DNA of 64,000 nt from Flavobacterium sp. (GCF_004295795.1 NZ_SEBR01000004.1:372001-436000); one strand, 5' to 3'; numbered from the stretch's first letter, positions 37,266 through 46,032 are shown. Notes: generated from the sequence alone by a model not told the origin. Numbers and translations: made by a program.

Positions 37266-37489
37266 CCTCCGGAATATGGCGGCATCAACGCGATTTCGTC
37301 TGTTTGGGAAAGCGGTGTTTTTTCGTGTACGATCTTTTTGTTTACGGCAATCGCGAATTTGATTTCGGACAACTTCGGAAAACGATCGAAAAGTTCCGAT
37401 TCAAGTGCTTTGGTATCTTCGGCGGAGACCGAAAATTCGCTTCCGGTAATTTCCGACAACATTCCGAATGACAGTACTTTCGTTGGCAT
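37262..37489 (-). CDS. moaD: Molybdopterin synthase sulfur-carrier subunit MoaD
   Basis: A 75-residue ubiquitin-like sulfur carrier. It has the beta-grasp opening MPTKVLSFGMLSEITG and the essential C-terminal double glycine (EIALMPPYSGG), which becomes a thiocarboxylate. Its ATG overlaps the preceding stop (TAATG) and its stop overlaps moeB, so all three are coupled. Confidence 0.94.
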   Translation of the reverse strand: MPTKVLSFGMLSEITGSEFSVSAEDTKALESELFDRFPKLSEIKFAIAVNKKIVHEKTPLSQTDEIALMPPYSGG

Positions 37490-37986
37490 TACTGGATTTT
37501 TTGGATAACGACTTTCGAAAAATTCTTGACGTAACGTCGGCCGGTGGCTTTGTCTGTGGGCGTTATCAACAAAATTCCTTCTTTTTGGGAACTGCTCGGT
37601 TTTCCGTCGATTTCGGTTACGATCAGGGTTTTATCGCCAGTCGGACTGTTGAAAATCTCGTTCCAGGAGAACACGACTTTGTAACCGTCGTCGGCCGTGA
37701 CCACCAAATAGTATTCGCTTAGGAATTTGGGCGAATTCACGCTGATATCGGCCTTTTCCAAAACATCGCGCAACAAGACGCCTTTGAGTTTTTTCAACGT
37801 CGATTTGTATTCCTTCTTGTGGTTCAGGATCACCAAACTGTCCAAACCGACTTGTTTGAACGACTTGAGTTCGTCGAAAGAAACCGAAAAGGGCTTCGAA
37901 ATCGCACCTTCGACGGCAATGGAATTCTTGGTTTGGGCGCTGGCCGAAAGACAGACGAAAAGCAAAAAAGCGGCAATTTTTTTCAT
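37489..37986 (-). CDS. Exported SUOX-fold molybdopterin-binding-like protein
   Basis: A 165-residue protein with signal peptide MKKIAAFLLFVCLSASAQ. The mature part resembles a minimal oxidoreductase molybdopterin-binding (sulfite-oxidase-type) domain: IAVEGAISKPFSVSFDEL, LKGVLLRDVLEKADI, DGYKVVFSWNEIF. The mature chain has no cysteine, so the thiolate molybdenum ligand of true sulfite oxidases is missing. It may bind or sense a pterin or act as a periplasmic partner; function is inferred. Coupled at both ends by TAATG overlaps. Confidence 0.7.
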   Translation of the reverse strand: MKKIAAFLLFVCLSASAQTKNSIAVEGAISKPFSVSFDELKSFKQVGLDSLVILNHKKEYKSTLKKLKGVLLRDVLEKADISVNSPKFLSEYYLVVTADDGYKVVFSWNEIFNSPTGDKTLIVTEIDGKPSSSQKEGILLITPTDKATGRRYVKNFSKVVIQKIQ

Positions 37987-38720
37987 TAGGCTGTGGTGAA
38001 TAAGAGTTTGTAGGCGGCGATGAGCAACACCGTCGCCAGGATGTACTTGATTATATTTTGGGAGAATTTGAGCGATCCGAAATACGCTCCGGCCAAACCT
38101 CCGGTGAACGCGACCACAACGTACCAAAGCATGTCGGGTGTGAAGGCGATTCCTTTCGTGAGTTGTCCGGCCAATCCGGCGATCGAATTTACGAAAATGA
38201 ACAAGGCGGAAATCGCGGCCGTCTGTTTTTGGTTTGTCCATTTGAGCAAGAGTAAAATCGGCGACAGAATGATTCCGCCACCAATTCCGATCATTCCCGA
38301 AAGCATTCCCACGACAGCTCCGATAACCAAAGCTGTCACGAGATTGTAAGGTTTCATTTCCTCGTCTTTCGGATTCGGGAAAAAGAAAAACCGAACAACA
38401 GGAAAAAGCAGGCAAACACCCAAAATCCTTTTGTAGATGTTTTCCTCCAAAGTCATCATTCCGCCAAGGAAAGCCATGGGAACGGACGATGCCGAAACCG
38501 CCAAAAACAAGTTCCTAACGAAATAATTGCCGCGGTAATATTGGATAAAAGACGTAAGCGAGACGAACAGGTTCAACGTGAGCGCAGTCGGTTTCATTTC
38601 CTGAGGCGTCACACCATACAAGGCCATCAGCGCCAAATAGCCGCTCGCGCCACCGTGGCCTACAGCCGAATAAAGTGCCGCGACGAAAAACAGTAAAATG
38701 TAGAAAATCTCTAGGCTCAT
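37986..38720 (-). CDS. TauE/SafE-family membrane permease
   Basis: A 244-residue membrane protein with about seven hydrophobic segments. Two repeats carry the family's glycine motifs (YSAVGHGGASGYLALMAL near residue 20; MLSGMIGIGGGIILSPILLL near 135). Family members move sulfite, sulfonates or other anions. Its place between a TonB-dependent receptor and cofactor-synthesis genes suggests an oxyanion role, such as molybdate uptake or sulfur-anion movement, but the substrate is not visible. It starts 4 bp after the receptor stop. Confidence 0.88.
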   Translation of the reverse strand: MSLEIFYILLFFVAALYSAVGHGGASGYLALMALYGVTPQEMKPTALTLNLFVSLTSFIQYYRGNYFVRNLFLAVSASSVPMAFLGGMMTLEENIYKRILGVCLLFPVVRFFFFPNPKDEEMKPYNLVTALVIGAVVGMLSGMIGIGGGIILSPILLLLKWTNQKQTAAISALFIFVNSIAGLAGQLTKGIAFTPDMLWYVVVAFTGGLAGAYFGSLKFSQNIIKYILATVLLIAAYKLLFTTA

Positions 38721-38724
38721 GCGA

Positions 38725-40716
38725 TCAGTATCGGTAAACTAAAGTAGCGAAATAAACGCGACCCGGCTCCGGATAACCTTCAACGTAGGCGTAATTCTTG
38801 TCGAAAACGTTGTTGATTCCGGCCTCGACCGAATACCAGTTCCAAACCTTGACGCGGGCACTTGTGTTGTAAACCGCGAACGGATTCACGCGCGTTCCGT
38901 AAGAAGTCGAAAATCGGCTTGAATTGTATTCGCCGTTCACCTGAAACATGAATTTGTCCCTCCATTCGAATTGCGCGTAACCGAAGAATTTACTCGTAGG
39001 AACATCGATCAGCCGAACCTGGGGATTGGTCAGATTGTTGCGTTTGATGGCAGTATAATTCGCACCCAAAGTCAGGGCTTTGAAGAATTTGTAATCGGCG
39101 CCAAGTTCAAGTCCGATGTATTCGCTTTGGCCGACATTCTGCAATTGGCTCAGGAAAAGCTGCTGATCTGCGTCAAATTGTACGTTGTTGACCATCAGGA
39201 TCGTGTTGTGGATTTTGCTGTAAAATCCGGCGGCCTGAACGTTGAGCTTGTCGAAAAGCGTTCCTTTATATGACAAATCGTAGTTGATCGCATATTCGGC
39301 TTCGAGATCGGGATTTGGCAACGCCGTTCCCAATCGATACGAATAGCGGTCTTTCGACGTCGCGAATCGGGTTTTTCTCGCAACCGAAAGTCGCAGCTGA
39401 TTTCGTGAATCCACATCGTAAACCAACGCGCCCTGAACATTGAAAGCGCTGTTGCTGTTGGACGGATAATCGCTGACCGAATTCGCATCCGAATCATAAT
39501 CCTGGGCTTTCACGCTGGAGCGATTGTTGAAACTGACTCCCGTGAGGAACGAAAATTTCTGCGTCAATTTGAGTTCGTTTTCGAGTCCGATGGCAAACGT
39601 CCCATCGCTCATCGTGCGTTCTGGTTCGCCCACGTTGTGCTCGCGGTGCACGTCCTGTTTGTACTGGACCGACGCAGAAACCTTGTCGCGCCTGCCAAAA
39701 GCCCTGTCATATTGCACGATTCCGCCAAAGGTATAATCGTCATAAATACTTCGGAAAGCGTACGGGCGCGTCATGGCGCTGTAAGTCGCATCGTCCCACG
39801 AATCGAGTTGGTTCTTGAAAGTGTCGTAAAAAAATCTGGTTTTCACCGATTGCGTGCTGTCGAGGTAGGTATTGCTCAGGAAATACAGGCTTTCCTTGTT
39901 CCACTTTGGCCATTGCCAGAATCTCGGACGCGTGAACAATGTATTCTGCTGGTCATTTCCGGCGTAAACCGGTGAGCCTTTTTTACCTTTTTGGTTCGAA
40001 TACACAAGCGCGTATTCGGATTTTTCAGTCGGCGTGTACGCAACTTTAATGTGGATTTTTTCGTCAGATGCATACGAGCTGCCGCGCCTGTCGCCGTCTT
40101 CGTTCGCATTTGGCGTAAAATCGTCCGAAAGCGGAAAATAATCGCGTTTTAACTTGGAAATTCCGGCCTGGACATAAAATTTTTCCCATTTTGTTCCGAT
40201 GTTGAGATTGCTCCGGAATCCGCCGGAAATAAAACCCGTCGCGCCATTCAACTCCAATTTTCTGGACGGCTTTCTCGTAATAAGATTGATCGCGCCGCCC
40301 AAAGCATTCGGACCATAATTCACCGAAGTGTAGCCTTTGGAAACCTGAATCGCGCTCATATCGAAAGTCGTGAACCGCGCCAGGTCGACATAACCGTCAT
40401 AAGGCACGTAAACCGGAATGCCGTCGAGAAGCACCGGAACCTGTCTCAAATCGAATCCTCTCACCTGCACCATCGCCTCGTTTCTTGGGCCGACCGCAGA
40501 AATCGAAACGCCCGGAATCAGGCTCATGGCTTTGCTGACGTCGGTTTTGGCGAAATCCTCAAGCTTGGCACCGCTCACGGCATCTTGGTCATTGGGTTTG
40601 GAAATCACGACCTCGCCCAACGGAAAACGCTGGCTGATCGAGTCTTTCCCGGTTTCAGATTGGGCAAAAGCACACACGGAGGAAAGTACCGCCAAACTTG
40701 TGAAAAATTGTTTCAT
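38725..40716 (-). CDS. TonB-dependent outer-membrane receptor
   Basis: A 663-residue receptor with signal peptide (MKQFFTSLAVLSSVCAFAQ), a plug domain (GEVVISKPNDQDAVSG; VQVRGFDLRQVPVLLDGIPV; YGPNALGGAINLITRKP) and a beta barrel ending in the aromatic YFATLVYRY. It lacks the SusC-type carboxypeptidase-like extension and has no SusD partner, so it is of the small-ligand kind. It lies in the molybdenum-cofactor operon between moeA (33 bp) and a TauE permease (4 bp). Candidate ligands are a molybdate or tungstate complex or a substrate of the hydroxylase; this is inference. Confidence 0.92.
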   Translation of the reverse strand: MKQFFTSLAVLSSVCAFAQSETGKDSISQRFPLGEVVISKPNDQDAVSGAKLEDFAKTDVSKAMSLIPGVSISAVGPRNEAMVQVRGFDLRQVPVLLDGIPVYVPYDGYVDLARFTTFDMSAIQVSKGYTSVNYGPNALGGAINLITRKPSRKLELNGATGFISGGFRSNLNIGTKWEKFYVQAGISKLKRDYFPLSDDFTPNANEDGDRRGSSYASDEKIHIKVAYTPTEKSEYALVYSNQKGKKGSPVYAGNDQQNTLFTRPRFWQWPKWNKESLYFLSNTYLDSTQSVKTRFFYDTFKNQLDSWDDATYSAMTRPYAFRSIYDDYTFGGIVQYDRAFGRRDKVSASVQYKQDVHREHNVGEPERTMSDGTFAIGLENELKLTQKFSFLTGVSFNNRSSVKAQDYDSDANSVSDYPSNSNSAFNVQGALVYDVDSRNQLRLSVARKTRFATSKDRYSYRLGTALPNPDLEAEYAINYDLSYKGTLFDKLNVQAAGFYSKIHNTILMVNNVQFDADQQLFLSQLQNVGQSEYIGLELGADYKFFKALTLGANYTAIKRNNLTNPQVRLIDVPTSKFFGYAQFEWRDKFMFQVNGEYNSSRFSTSYGTRVNPFAVYNTSARVKVWNWYSVEAGINNVFDKNYAYVEGYPEPGRVYFATLVYRY

Positions 40717-40749
40717 TTGGGTTATTGTCGGATGTTTGGAAGTTTGTTT

Positions 40750-41928
40750 TTAGAGCGGAACCAAATGCACTTCGGACGTCTCGCCTTTCGAAATTCCCGA
40801 CGAATCCTCGGGCAAGACCAGAAAGCAGTTCGCCTGCGCAAAAGAATGCATGCGATACGATTCCTGGGCGTGCAAAGGCGTGACTTTCCCGTTTTCGAAG
40901 AACGCTTTCACGAAATGCGTGAGTCCGACAGGTTTTGGATAATCGTGCGTCAATTCGGCTTTCACAGTCAAAACCGGATTGTCCTTTTTCATGATCCTGC
41001 ACAAAGCGGGCAACACATATTGATAGAAACAAGTAAGCGCGGACGAAGGATTTCCGGGCAAGCCGAACACCAATTTGCCGTTTTTACTTCCGAAGAAAAG
41101 CGGTTTTCCGGGCTTTTGTTTCACTTTGTGGAAGTGTTGCTTCACGCCCGTTTTGGCCGCGGCTTCAACCACAAAATCATAGTCGCCGACACTCACGCCG
41201 CCGTTCAAAAGCACGACATCGTTCCAGTCGAGCGCTTTCTGCAACACCGATTGCAGTTTTTCAGGATCGTCTTCGGCCGTGTAAATGTCGATATCGGAAA
41301 CGCCGGATTTTCGCAAAGCCGAACCCAAAGAAAGCGAATTGGCTTCGTAAACCTGCCCGAATTCCAGCGGATTTCCCGGCGTTTGCAACTCATTTCCGGT
41401 TAAAATGATCCCGATGCGAGGAGGCGCAAAAACGCAAACTTCGGTTTCCCCGATCCCGGCCAGAAAACCGATCGCCGCCGCGGACAGCAAAGTGCCTTCG
41501 ACCATCGCGATCTCGCCTGATTTCACTTCGGAACCTTTTGGCCGGACGTGCAGACCCAACTTGAGATTTTCATCTTGGGCCGATAAAATCCCGTTCTCGA
41601 CCGATGCTTTTTCCTGCATCAGGATCGTATCGGCTCCGTTTGGAAGCGGCGCGCCCGTGAAAATTCGAGTCGCCTGCGCTTGTTTTATCGAAAGTTGTTT
41701 CGAGGTTCCGGCCGCCATTTCCCCAACGAGTTCCATCGGATCTTTGCTGTCCGAAAACCGGATCGCGTAGCCGTCCATCGACGATTGGTCGAAATTGGGA
41801 ATGTCGGTTTTGGCGATTACATCTTCGGCCAAAACACAGCCGAAAGCTTCGGCTAGCGTCAGCTTTCGCTTGTGAAAAAAAGTAGTGTTTTCGAGAATGA
41901 TTTTCTTGGCTTCGGAAACGCTTATCAT
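40750..41928 (-). CDS. moeA: Molybdopterin molybdotransferase MoeA
   Basis: A 392-residue enzyme that inserts molybdate into adenylated molybdopterin. Motifs: DIPNFDQSSMDGYA, MAAGTSKQL, RIFTGAPLPNGADTILMQE, GIILTGNEL, LNGGVSVGDYDFV, and FGLPGNPSSALTCFYQYVLP. The ATG at 41928 gives MISVSEAKKII and overlaps the mocA stop (ATGA). A longer upstream frame belongs to mocA's shadow. Confidence 0.95.
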   Translation of the reverse strand: MISVSEAKKIILENTTFFHKRKLTLAEAFGCVLAEDVIAKTDIPNFDQSSMDGYAIRFSDSKDPMELVGEMAAGTSKQLSIKQAQATRIFTGAPLPNGADTILMQEKASVENGILSAQDENLKLGLHVRPKGSEVKSGEIAMVEGTLLSAAAIGFLAGIGETEVCVFAPPRIGIILTGNELQTPGNPLEFGQVYEANSLSLGSALRKSGVSDIDIYTAEDDPEKLQSVLQKALDWNDVVLLNGGVSVGDYDFVVEAAAKTGVKQHFHKVKQKPGKPLFFGSKNGKLVFGLPGNPSSALTCFYQYVLPALCRIMKKDNPVLTVKAELTHDYPKPVGLTHFVKAFFENGKVTPLHAQESYRMHSFAQANCFLVLPEDSSGISKGETSEVHLVPL

Positions 41929-42515
41929 GGTTTTTGAGTCAGTTTTTCGTAGTCGGATTTGGTGTCGATGTCGATCTCTCCTTTCGGAAAAGCCACCATG
42001 ACCAAATCCTGAGGATTGTTTTCGACAAGTTTTTTCGCACCCCGTTTCCCGTCGGATACAAGCAATTCCGAAAAGTATTTTTTCTTGAAAAGCACGGGCG
42101 TTCCAGCGGTTTCGGAATAAGACGAGGCAACGATGTTTTGTGGCGACAACGCAGCTTTTCCAATCAGGCTTCGAAAGACGGACGCGCTTACGAAAGGTTG
42201 GTCGCAAACCGCCAGAATCACCTGATCGACATCGGGAAACAATTCGAGAGCGCGTTGCGTGCCGATGCGGACCGAACTTCCCATTCCCATTTCCCAATCG
42301 GGATTGCGAACTAGCACGACATCGAGTTCTTGGACATCTTTCTCGATTTCGGAAAATTGGCTTCCCGTGACGAGCAAAACGTCGGAGTTGGACAAAAGCG
42401 CCTCCGAAACCACGTGCCGAATCAAGGTTTGCCCGTTGAATTCGAGCAATTGCTTCGGACTTCCGAGTCGCGAGGAATTTCCTGCCGCGAGTATAATTAT
42501 TGCCGTTTTTTCCAT
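41925..42515 (-). CDS. mocA: MocA-like molybdenum cofactor cytidylyltransferase
   Basis: A 196-residue nucleotidyltransferase with the signature ILAAGNSSRLGSPKQLLEF, then CDQPFVSASVF and an end with SSYSETAGTPVLFKKKYF and GEIDIDTKSDY. The SSRLG-x-PKQLL form fits MocA (CTP) more than MobA (GTP), and the xanthine-oxidase-family enzymes in the window use the cytosine dinucleotide cofactor in bacteria. The ATG at 42515 lies 2 bp after the moaA stop; a TTG at 42527 is an alternative. Confidence 0.88.
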   Translation of the reverse strand: MEKTAIIILAAGNSSRLGSPKQLLEFNGQTLIRHVVSEALLSNSDVLLVTGSQFSEIEKDVQELDVVLVRNPDWEMGMGSSVRIGTQRALELFPDVDQVILAVCDQPFVSASVFRSLIGKAALSPQNIVASSYSETAGTPVLFKKKYFSELLVSDGKRGAKKLVENNPQDLVMVAFPKGEIDIDTKSDYEKLTQKP

Positions 42516-42516
42516 A

Positions 42517-43497
42517 TTAGCCGCCAATTGTGATCATGCTTCTGTTTTCGATATTATCCGCATCGCTTTGGGCTCCGTTTGCCTCGAATTGTCCGCCGAG
42601 TGCTTTGGCCTTGGCCGTGACGGTTTCCTGAATCAGTTCAAGTACATTTTCGCCATTTCTCAAAGCCGCCAAAAGATCGGTTTCCGACTTGGAGAACAGG
42701 CAGTTCTTGAGTTTTCCGTCGGCAGTAAGTCTCAGTCTGTTGCAGCCTTCACAAAAAGGCGAACTCATCGTGCTTATGACCGCGAAAGTGCCTTTGTGGC
42801 CCGGAATCAGGAAACCTTTTGCGGTGTCGTGGATTTCGGGAGCAATTGAAAGGAATTCGTATTTGGATTTTACGGTTTCGAGAATCTCTGCAAGCGTAAA
42901 AACCTGATTTCCCGTCCATTTATTTCCCGCGAACGGCATGAATTCGATGAAACGCACTTCCAAAGCATAATTTTTGGTGAGCGCGACAAAGTCGAGAATC
43001 TCGTTCTCGTTCAGGCCTTTCATGACCACAACATTGATCTTGGTCGGGATTTCGTGTTGCAGCAAAAGCTCGATGTTGCTTCTCACGCGATGGTAAAGGT
43101 CGCGTCTGGTGATTTTCTGGAATTTGTCTGGTTGCAAAGTGTCGAGACTCACGTTTATGCCCTTGATTTTGGCCGCGATGATCTGTGGAAGCATTTCGTG
43201 TATTCGCACGCCATTCGTGGTCATGTGCAGATCGATGCCGAGATTCCCAAGTTTTTCGATGATTTTGGGAGCGTCTTTCCTGACCAAAGGTTCGCCTCCC
43301 GTCAAGCGGATTTTTCGCACGCCGTTTTCCACAAAAATTTTTGCCAACTGCTCGATTTCGTCCGGTTGCATGAGTTTGGCCGCGGGCGCGAACGCATAGT
43401 CTTCTTCGGGCATGCAGTAAAAACAGCGCAAATTGCAATTGTCGGTCAGGGAAATCCTCAGGTAATCGTGGTTTCGTCCGAAAGTGTCCTTTAGCAT
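42517..43497 (-). CDS. moaA: GTP 3',8-cyclase MoaA (radical SAM)
   Basis: A 326-residue radical-SAM enzyme that starts molybdopterin synthesis. The N-terminal cluster is bound by C21, C25 and C28 (DNCNLRCFYCMPEED), the C-terminal cluster by CEGCNRLRLTADGKLKNC, and the chain ends in the essential double glycine (SMITIGG). RLTGGEPLVRKD is also typical. It lies 2 bp after xdhC and 2 bp before mocA. Confidence 0.96.
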   Translation of the reverse strand: MLKDTFGRNHDYLRISLTDNCNLRCFYCMPEEDYAFAPAAKLMQPDEIEQLAKIFVENGVRKIRLTGGEPLVRKDAPKIIEKLGNLGIDLHMTTNGVRIHEMLPQIIAAKIKGINVSLDTLQPDKFQKITRRDLYHRVRSNIELLLQHEIPTKINVVVMKGLNENEILDFVALTKNYALEVRFIEFMPFAGNKWTGNQVFTLAEILETVKSKYEFLSIAPEIHDTAKGFLIPGHKGTFAVISTMSSPFCEGCNRLRLTADGKLKNCLFSKSETDLLAALRNGENVLELIQETVTAKAKALGGQFEANGAQSDADNIENRSMITIGG

Positions 43498-43499
43498 GA

Positions 43500-44618
43500 T
43501 CAGATTTTTTGTGGTTTTTCGGAATGGATTTTTTCGTTTCGGAACTTGAGTGAACCGCCGTTTCTTCTTGAAATGACAGCTTTTATTTCGGATACGATCG
43601 AGATCGCGATTTCTTCTGAAGTTTCGGCTCCGATGTCCAATCCTATCGGACCGAACAGCATTCTCCGTTTTTCTTCGGACACGAAAATTCGCGCATCGGA
43701 CAAATCGGCCATAAGCTTTTCGAATTTCGTCCTCGGACCCAAAATCCCGATGTAAGGAATTTCGTCGTAGTCGAGCAAAAGCTTGAGCAGCTCGAGTTCG
43801 TATTGGTAATTGTGCGCCATCAGCACAAAATAAGTCTGGTCGTCGATTGCGATATTTTCAACAACAGATTTCGGGTTTCCAATCCATACGCAACCGGCTT
43901 CGGGAAAGCGTCTGGCTTTGGCGTGCGTGGCGCGTCCGTCAGCGACCGTCGTTTCCCAACCTATGAGATTTGCGGCTTTCACGACCGGAATCACGTCGTT
44001 TCCGGCTCCGGCGATCACGAGATTCACCGAACGCGGATTGTAGCAGATCAAGGCTGAATTCCCGTTTTCAAAAGTGATAACCGATGTTTTGCGCGATCCG
44101 AAAACGGCAGAAACCGCCGCTGGCAAATCAGATGGCAGATTCTGACCGAAACGCGTTCCGTCGGCGAAAGCCATGAAAACCGTTCCGATCTGACTGCTTT
44201 TATCGGTTTCGGAAAACAGGGTAACGACAGCCGATTCGCGTCTTTCGCCAACTGATTTCCTTAAAATGGCAATTGGATTTTCTTGATCGGTTTCGTCTAT
44301 GGATTCGAACAAAATATGGATGATGCCGTTGCAACCGAGCTGCACGCCAAATTCGACGTCTTCGTCCCGCGAAGTGTCGTAAGTGACGAGTTTGTTGTGG
44401 TTATTATTCATGCAGACCAACGCTTTGCGCAACGCGTCGCCTTCGAGACAACCGCCGCTTATCGCGCCCGTGAGCGTTCCTTCTTCGGTGACCAACATTC
44501 TCGCGCCCGGCTGCCGATAGGACGAGCCATCGACCTTGACGACAGTCGCCAACGCAGTTTTGAGCCCGAGTTTGGCAGCTTGTTCGTAGGCAAAAAGTAT
44601 GTCGCGGGTTTCCTTCAT
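43500..44618 (-). CDS. xdhC: XdhC/CoxI-family molybdo-enzyme maturation factor
   Basis: A 372-residue chaperone that binds and helps sulfurate the molybdenum cofactor before insertion into xanthine-oxidase-family enzymes. The N-terminal XdhC domain has TALATVVKVDGSSYRQPGAR and AISGGCLEGDALRKA; the C-terminal Rossmann domain has VNLVIAGAGNDVIPVVKAA and LGPRTKFEKL. First gene of the 11-gene operon, so its promoter (paired GTTTGA operator upstream) governs the whole cofactor set. It may also serve the PaoABC-like enzyme at 57-60 kb, which has no chaperone gene. Confidence 0.94.
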   Translation of the reverse strand: MKETRDILFAYEQAAKLGLKTALATVVKVDGSSYRQPGARMLVTEEGTLTGAISGGCLEGDALRKALVCMNNNHNKLVTYDTSRDEDVEFGVQLGCNGIIHILFESIDETDQENPIAILRKSVGERRESAVVTLFSETDKSSQIGTVFMAFADGTRFGQNLPSDLPAAVSAVFGSRKTSVITFENGNSALICYNPRSVNLVIAGAGNDVIPVVKAANLIGWETTVADGRATHAKARRFPEAGCVWIGNPKSVVENIAIDDQTYFVLMAHNYQYELELLKLLLDYDEIPYIGILGPRTKFEKLMADLSDARIFVSEEKRRMLFGPIGLDIGAETSEEIAISIVSEIKAVISRRNGGSLKFRNEKIHSEKPQKI

Positions 44619-44653
44619 TTGTCAAACGGCAAAAGTGATCGTTCCAATTACAT

Positions 44654-44661
44654 GCAATTTA
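44654..44661 (-). promoter_or_regulatory. Candidate -7 element of the xdhC operon
   Basis: TAAATTGC on the minus strand, 24 bases after the GTTTGA pair. The iorA promoter has TAAATTTA at 25-26 bases after its pair, and both continue into ATGT. The match to TAnnTTTG is partial. Confidence 0.4.
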
Positions 44662-44684
44662 CCGCAATAAAACGGCTATTGCTA

Positions 44685-44718
44685 ACGAAAATCAAACGTT
44701 TGGTTACGAAAATCAAAC
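44685..44718 (-). promoter_or_regulatory. Paired GTTTGATTTTCG operator of the xdhC-moa operon
   Basis: Two identical 13-mers (GTTTGATTTTCGT on the minus strand, 44706-44718 and 44685-44697) start 21 bases apart, 66 bases before the xdhC start. The same pair, orientation and spacing occurs upstream of iorA at 30136-30168. A CAAACGTTTG palindrome bridges the copies. Confidence 0.75.
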
Positions 44719-44805
44719 TCCTACATCAAAGTTTGTCCACGTCTTTCGGGGATCGCACATTCTATTCCGGAGACTTGTAAAATTTTGCTGTCAAAAAGCC
44801 GGAAA

Positions 44806-44833
44806 TTGACATTTATCAACGCTTCTATTTACC
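44806..44833 (+). promoter_or_regulatory. FNR-like palindrome plus TTTACCA element, LLM oxidoreductase promoter
   Basis: TTGACATTTATCAA (44806-44819) is an FNR/CRP-type inverted repeat; TTTACC ends at 44833, 28 bases from the first base. After 31 more bases comes TAATTTTA (44865-44872), the likely -7 box. The same layout occurs at 46.0 and 53.6 kb. Confidence 0.7.
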
Positions 44834-44907
44834 ATAAATCAACAGGAACAGCCGCATCTTTCGCTAATTTTACGTCGCTATATTAGTAAACAAACAACAA
44901 GACTAAA

Positions 44908-45933
44908 ATGGAAATAGGAATCGACAGTTTCGCATCGGCCATGTACGGCAGCACTACTTTGAGCAGTATCGATGCGATGGAACAACTGCTGGAAAGGATC
45001 GTCCAGGCCGATAAATCAGGACTTGACGTGTTCGGGATTGGCGAACATCACAAAAAGGAATTTCTGGACTCTGCTCCTGCCGTTATTCTCGCGGCGGCCG
45101 CGGCAAGGACGACAAATATTCGGCTAGCCAGCGCGGTAACGGTTCTCAGCACTTCAGATCCCGTGCGGGTTTACCAGAATTTCGCCACACTCGACCTGAT
45201 CTCGAAAGGCCGCGCGGAAATCGTCGTGGGACGCGGTTCGGCCATAGAATCGTACCCGCTTTTCGGTTTTGAACTCAGCGAATACGATGCTCTCTTCAAA
45301 GAAAAACTCGAGTTGTTCTTACAGATTCGCGACAATGAATTCGTGAACTGGAAAGGCGAATTCCGGCCGCCTTTGTACAATCAGCCCGTTTATCCTCGTG
45401 CCTCACAGGAAAAACTTCCGGTTTGGCTAGGTGTTGGCGGAACTCCGGAATCATTCGTACGCGCCGGGACTTTGGGCTTGCCTTTGATGGTCGCCGTAAT
45501 TGGCGGAGAAACCGAAAGATTCGCTCCATTGGTCGACCTTTACAGACAAGCCGGTCGAAAAGCAGGATTTGCGCCCGAAGATCTGAAGGTCGGATTGCAT
45601 TCGCCGGGTTACGTGGGCGAAACGTCCGAAAAAGCCATTTCAGATTATTTCCCGGGCTATCAGGAACTCTGGACCAAACTTGGAAAAGAACGCGGATGGC
45701 CGCCGGTAACGCGAGCTCGTTTCGACGCGCAAAACGGCCCGAGTGGCGCTTTGGTCGTGGGCGATCCGACAGAAGTTGCCCAAAAATTGTTGCGTCACAG
45801 CAGGTCACTCGGTGGCGTCGACCGCTTTACATTCCAAATGGACAACGCCGGTTTGACGCACGGGCAATTGCTGGCCAGCATCGAAATCATCGGTTCAAAA
45901 GTGATTCCTTTAATCAAAACCTCGACTGACTGA
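44908..45933 (+). CDS. LLM-class flavin-dependent oxidoreductase
   Basis: A 341-residue bacterial-luciferase-like protein. It opens MEIGIDSFASAMYG and has GLDVFGIGEHHKKEFLDSAP, NIRLASAVTVLSTSDPVRVYQNFATLDLIS, GRAEIVVGRGS and PVWLGVGGTPESFVRA, the usual strands of the TIM-barrel flavin pocket. Substrate cannot be deduced. It has its own promoter with an FNR-like palindrome and its own terminator, and is divergent from the molybdenum-cofactor operon. Confidence 0.93.
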   Translation: MEIGIDSFASAMYGSTTLSSIDAMEQLLERIVQADKSGLDVFGIGEHHKKEFLDSAPAVILAAAAARTTNIRLASAVTVLSTSDPVRVYQNFATLDLISKGRAEIVVGRGSAIESYPLFGFELSEYDALFKEKLELFLQIRDNEFVNWKGEFRPPLYNQPVYPRASQEKLPVWLGVGGTPESFVRAGTLGLPLMVAVIGGETERFAPLVDLYRQAGRKAGFAPEDLKVGLHSPGYVGETSEKAISDYFPGYQELWTKLGKERGWPPVTRARFDAQNGPSGALVVGDPTEVAQKLLRHSRSLGGVDRFTFQMDNAGLTHGQLLASIEIIGSKVIPLIKTSTD

Positions 45934-45953
45934 TTTTGTAGATACGATCTCCG

Positions 45954-45989
45954 AAAAGCCATTTCCCGTAAACAGGAATGGCTTTTTTT
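45954..45989 (+). terminator. Intrinsic terminator after the LLM oxidoreductase
   Basis: AAAAGCCATTTCC pairs with GGAATGGCTTTT (one bulged T) around a short loop and runs into TTTTTTT, 20 bases past the stop. Confidence 0.85.
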
Positions 45990-46032
45990 ATGTTCCGAAA
46001 AAGCAGAATCTTGAAAAAAAATCGGCTCTGAA

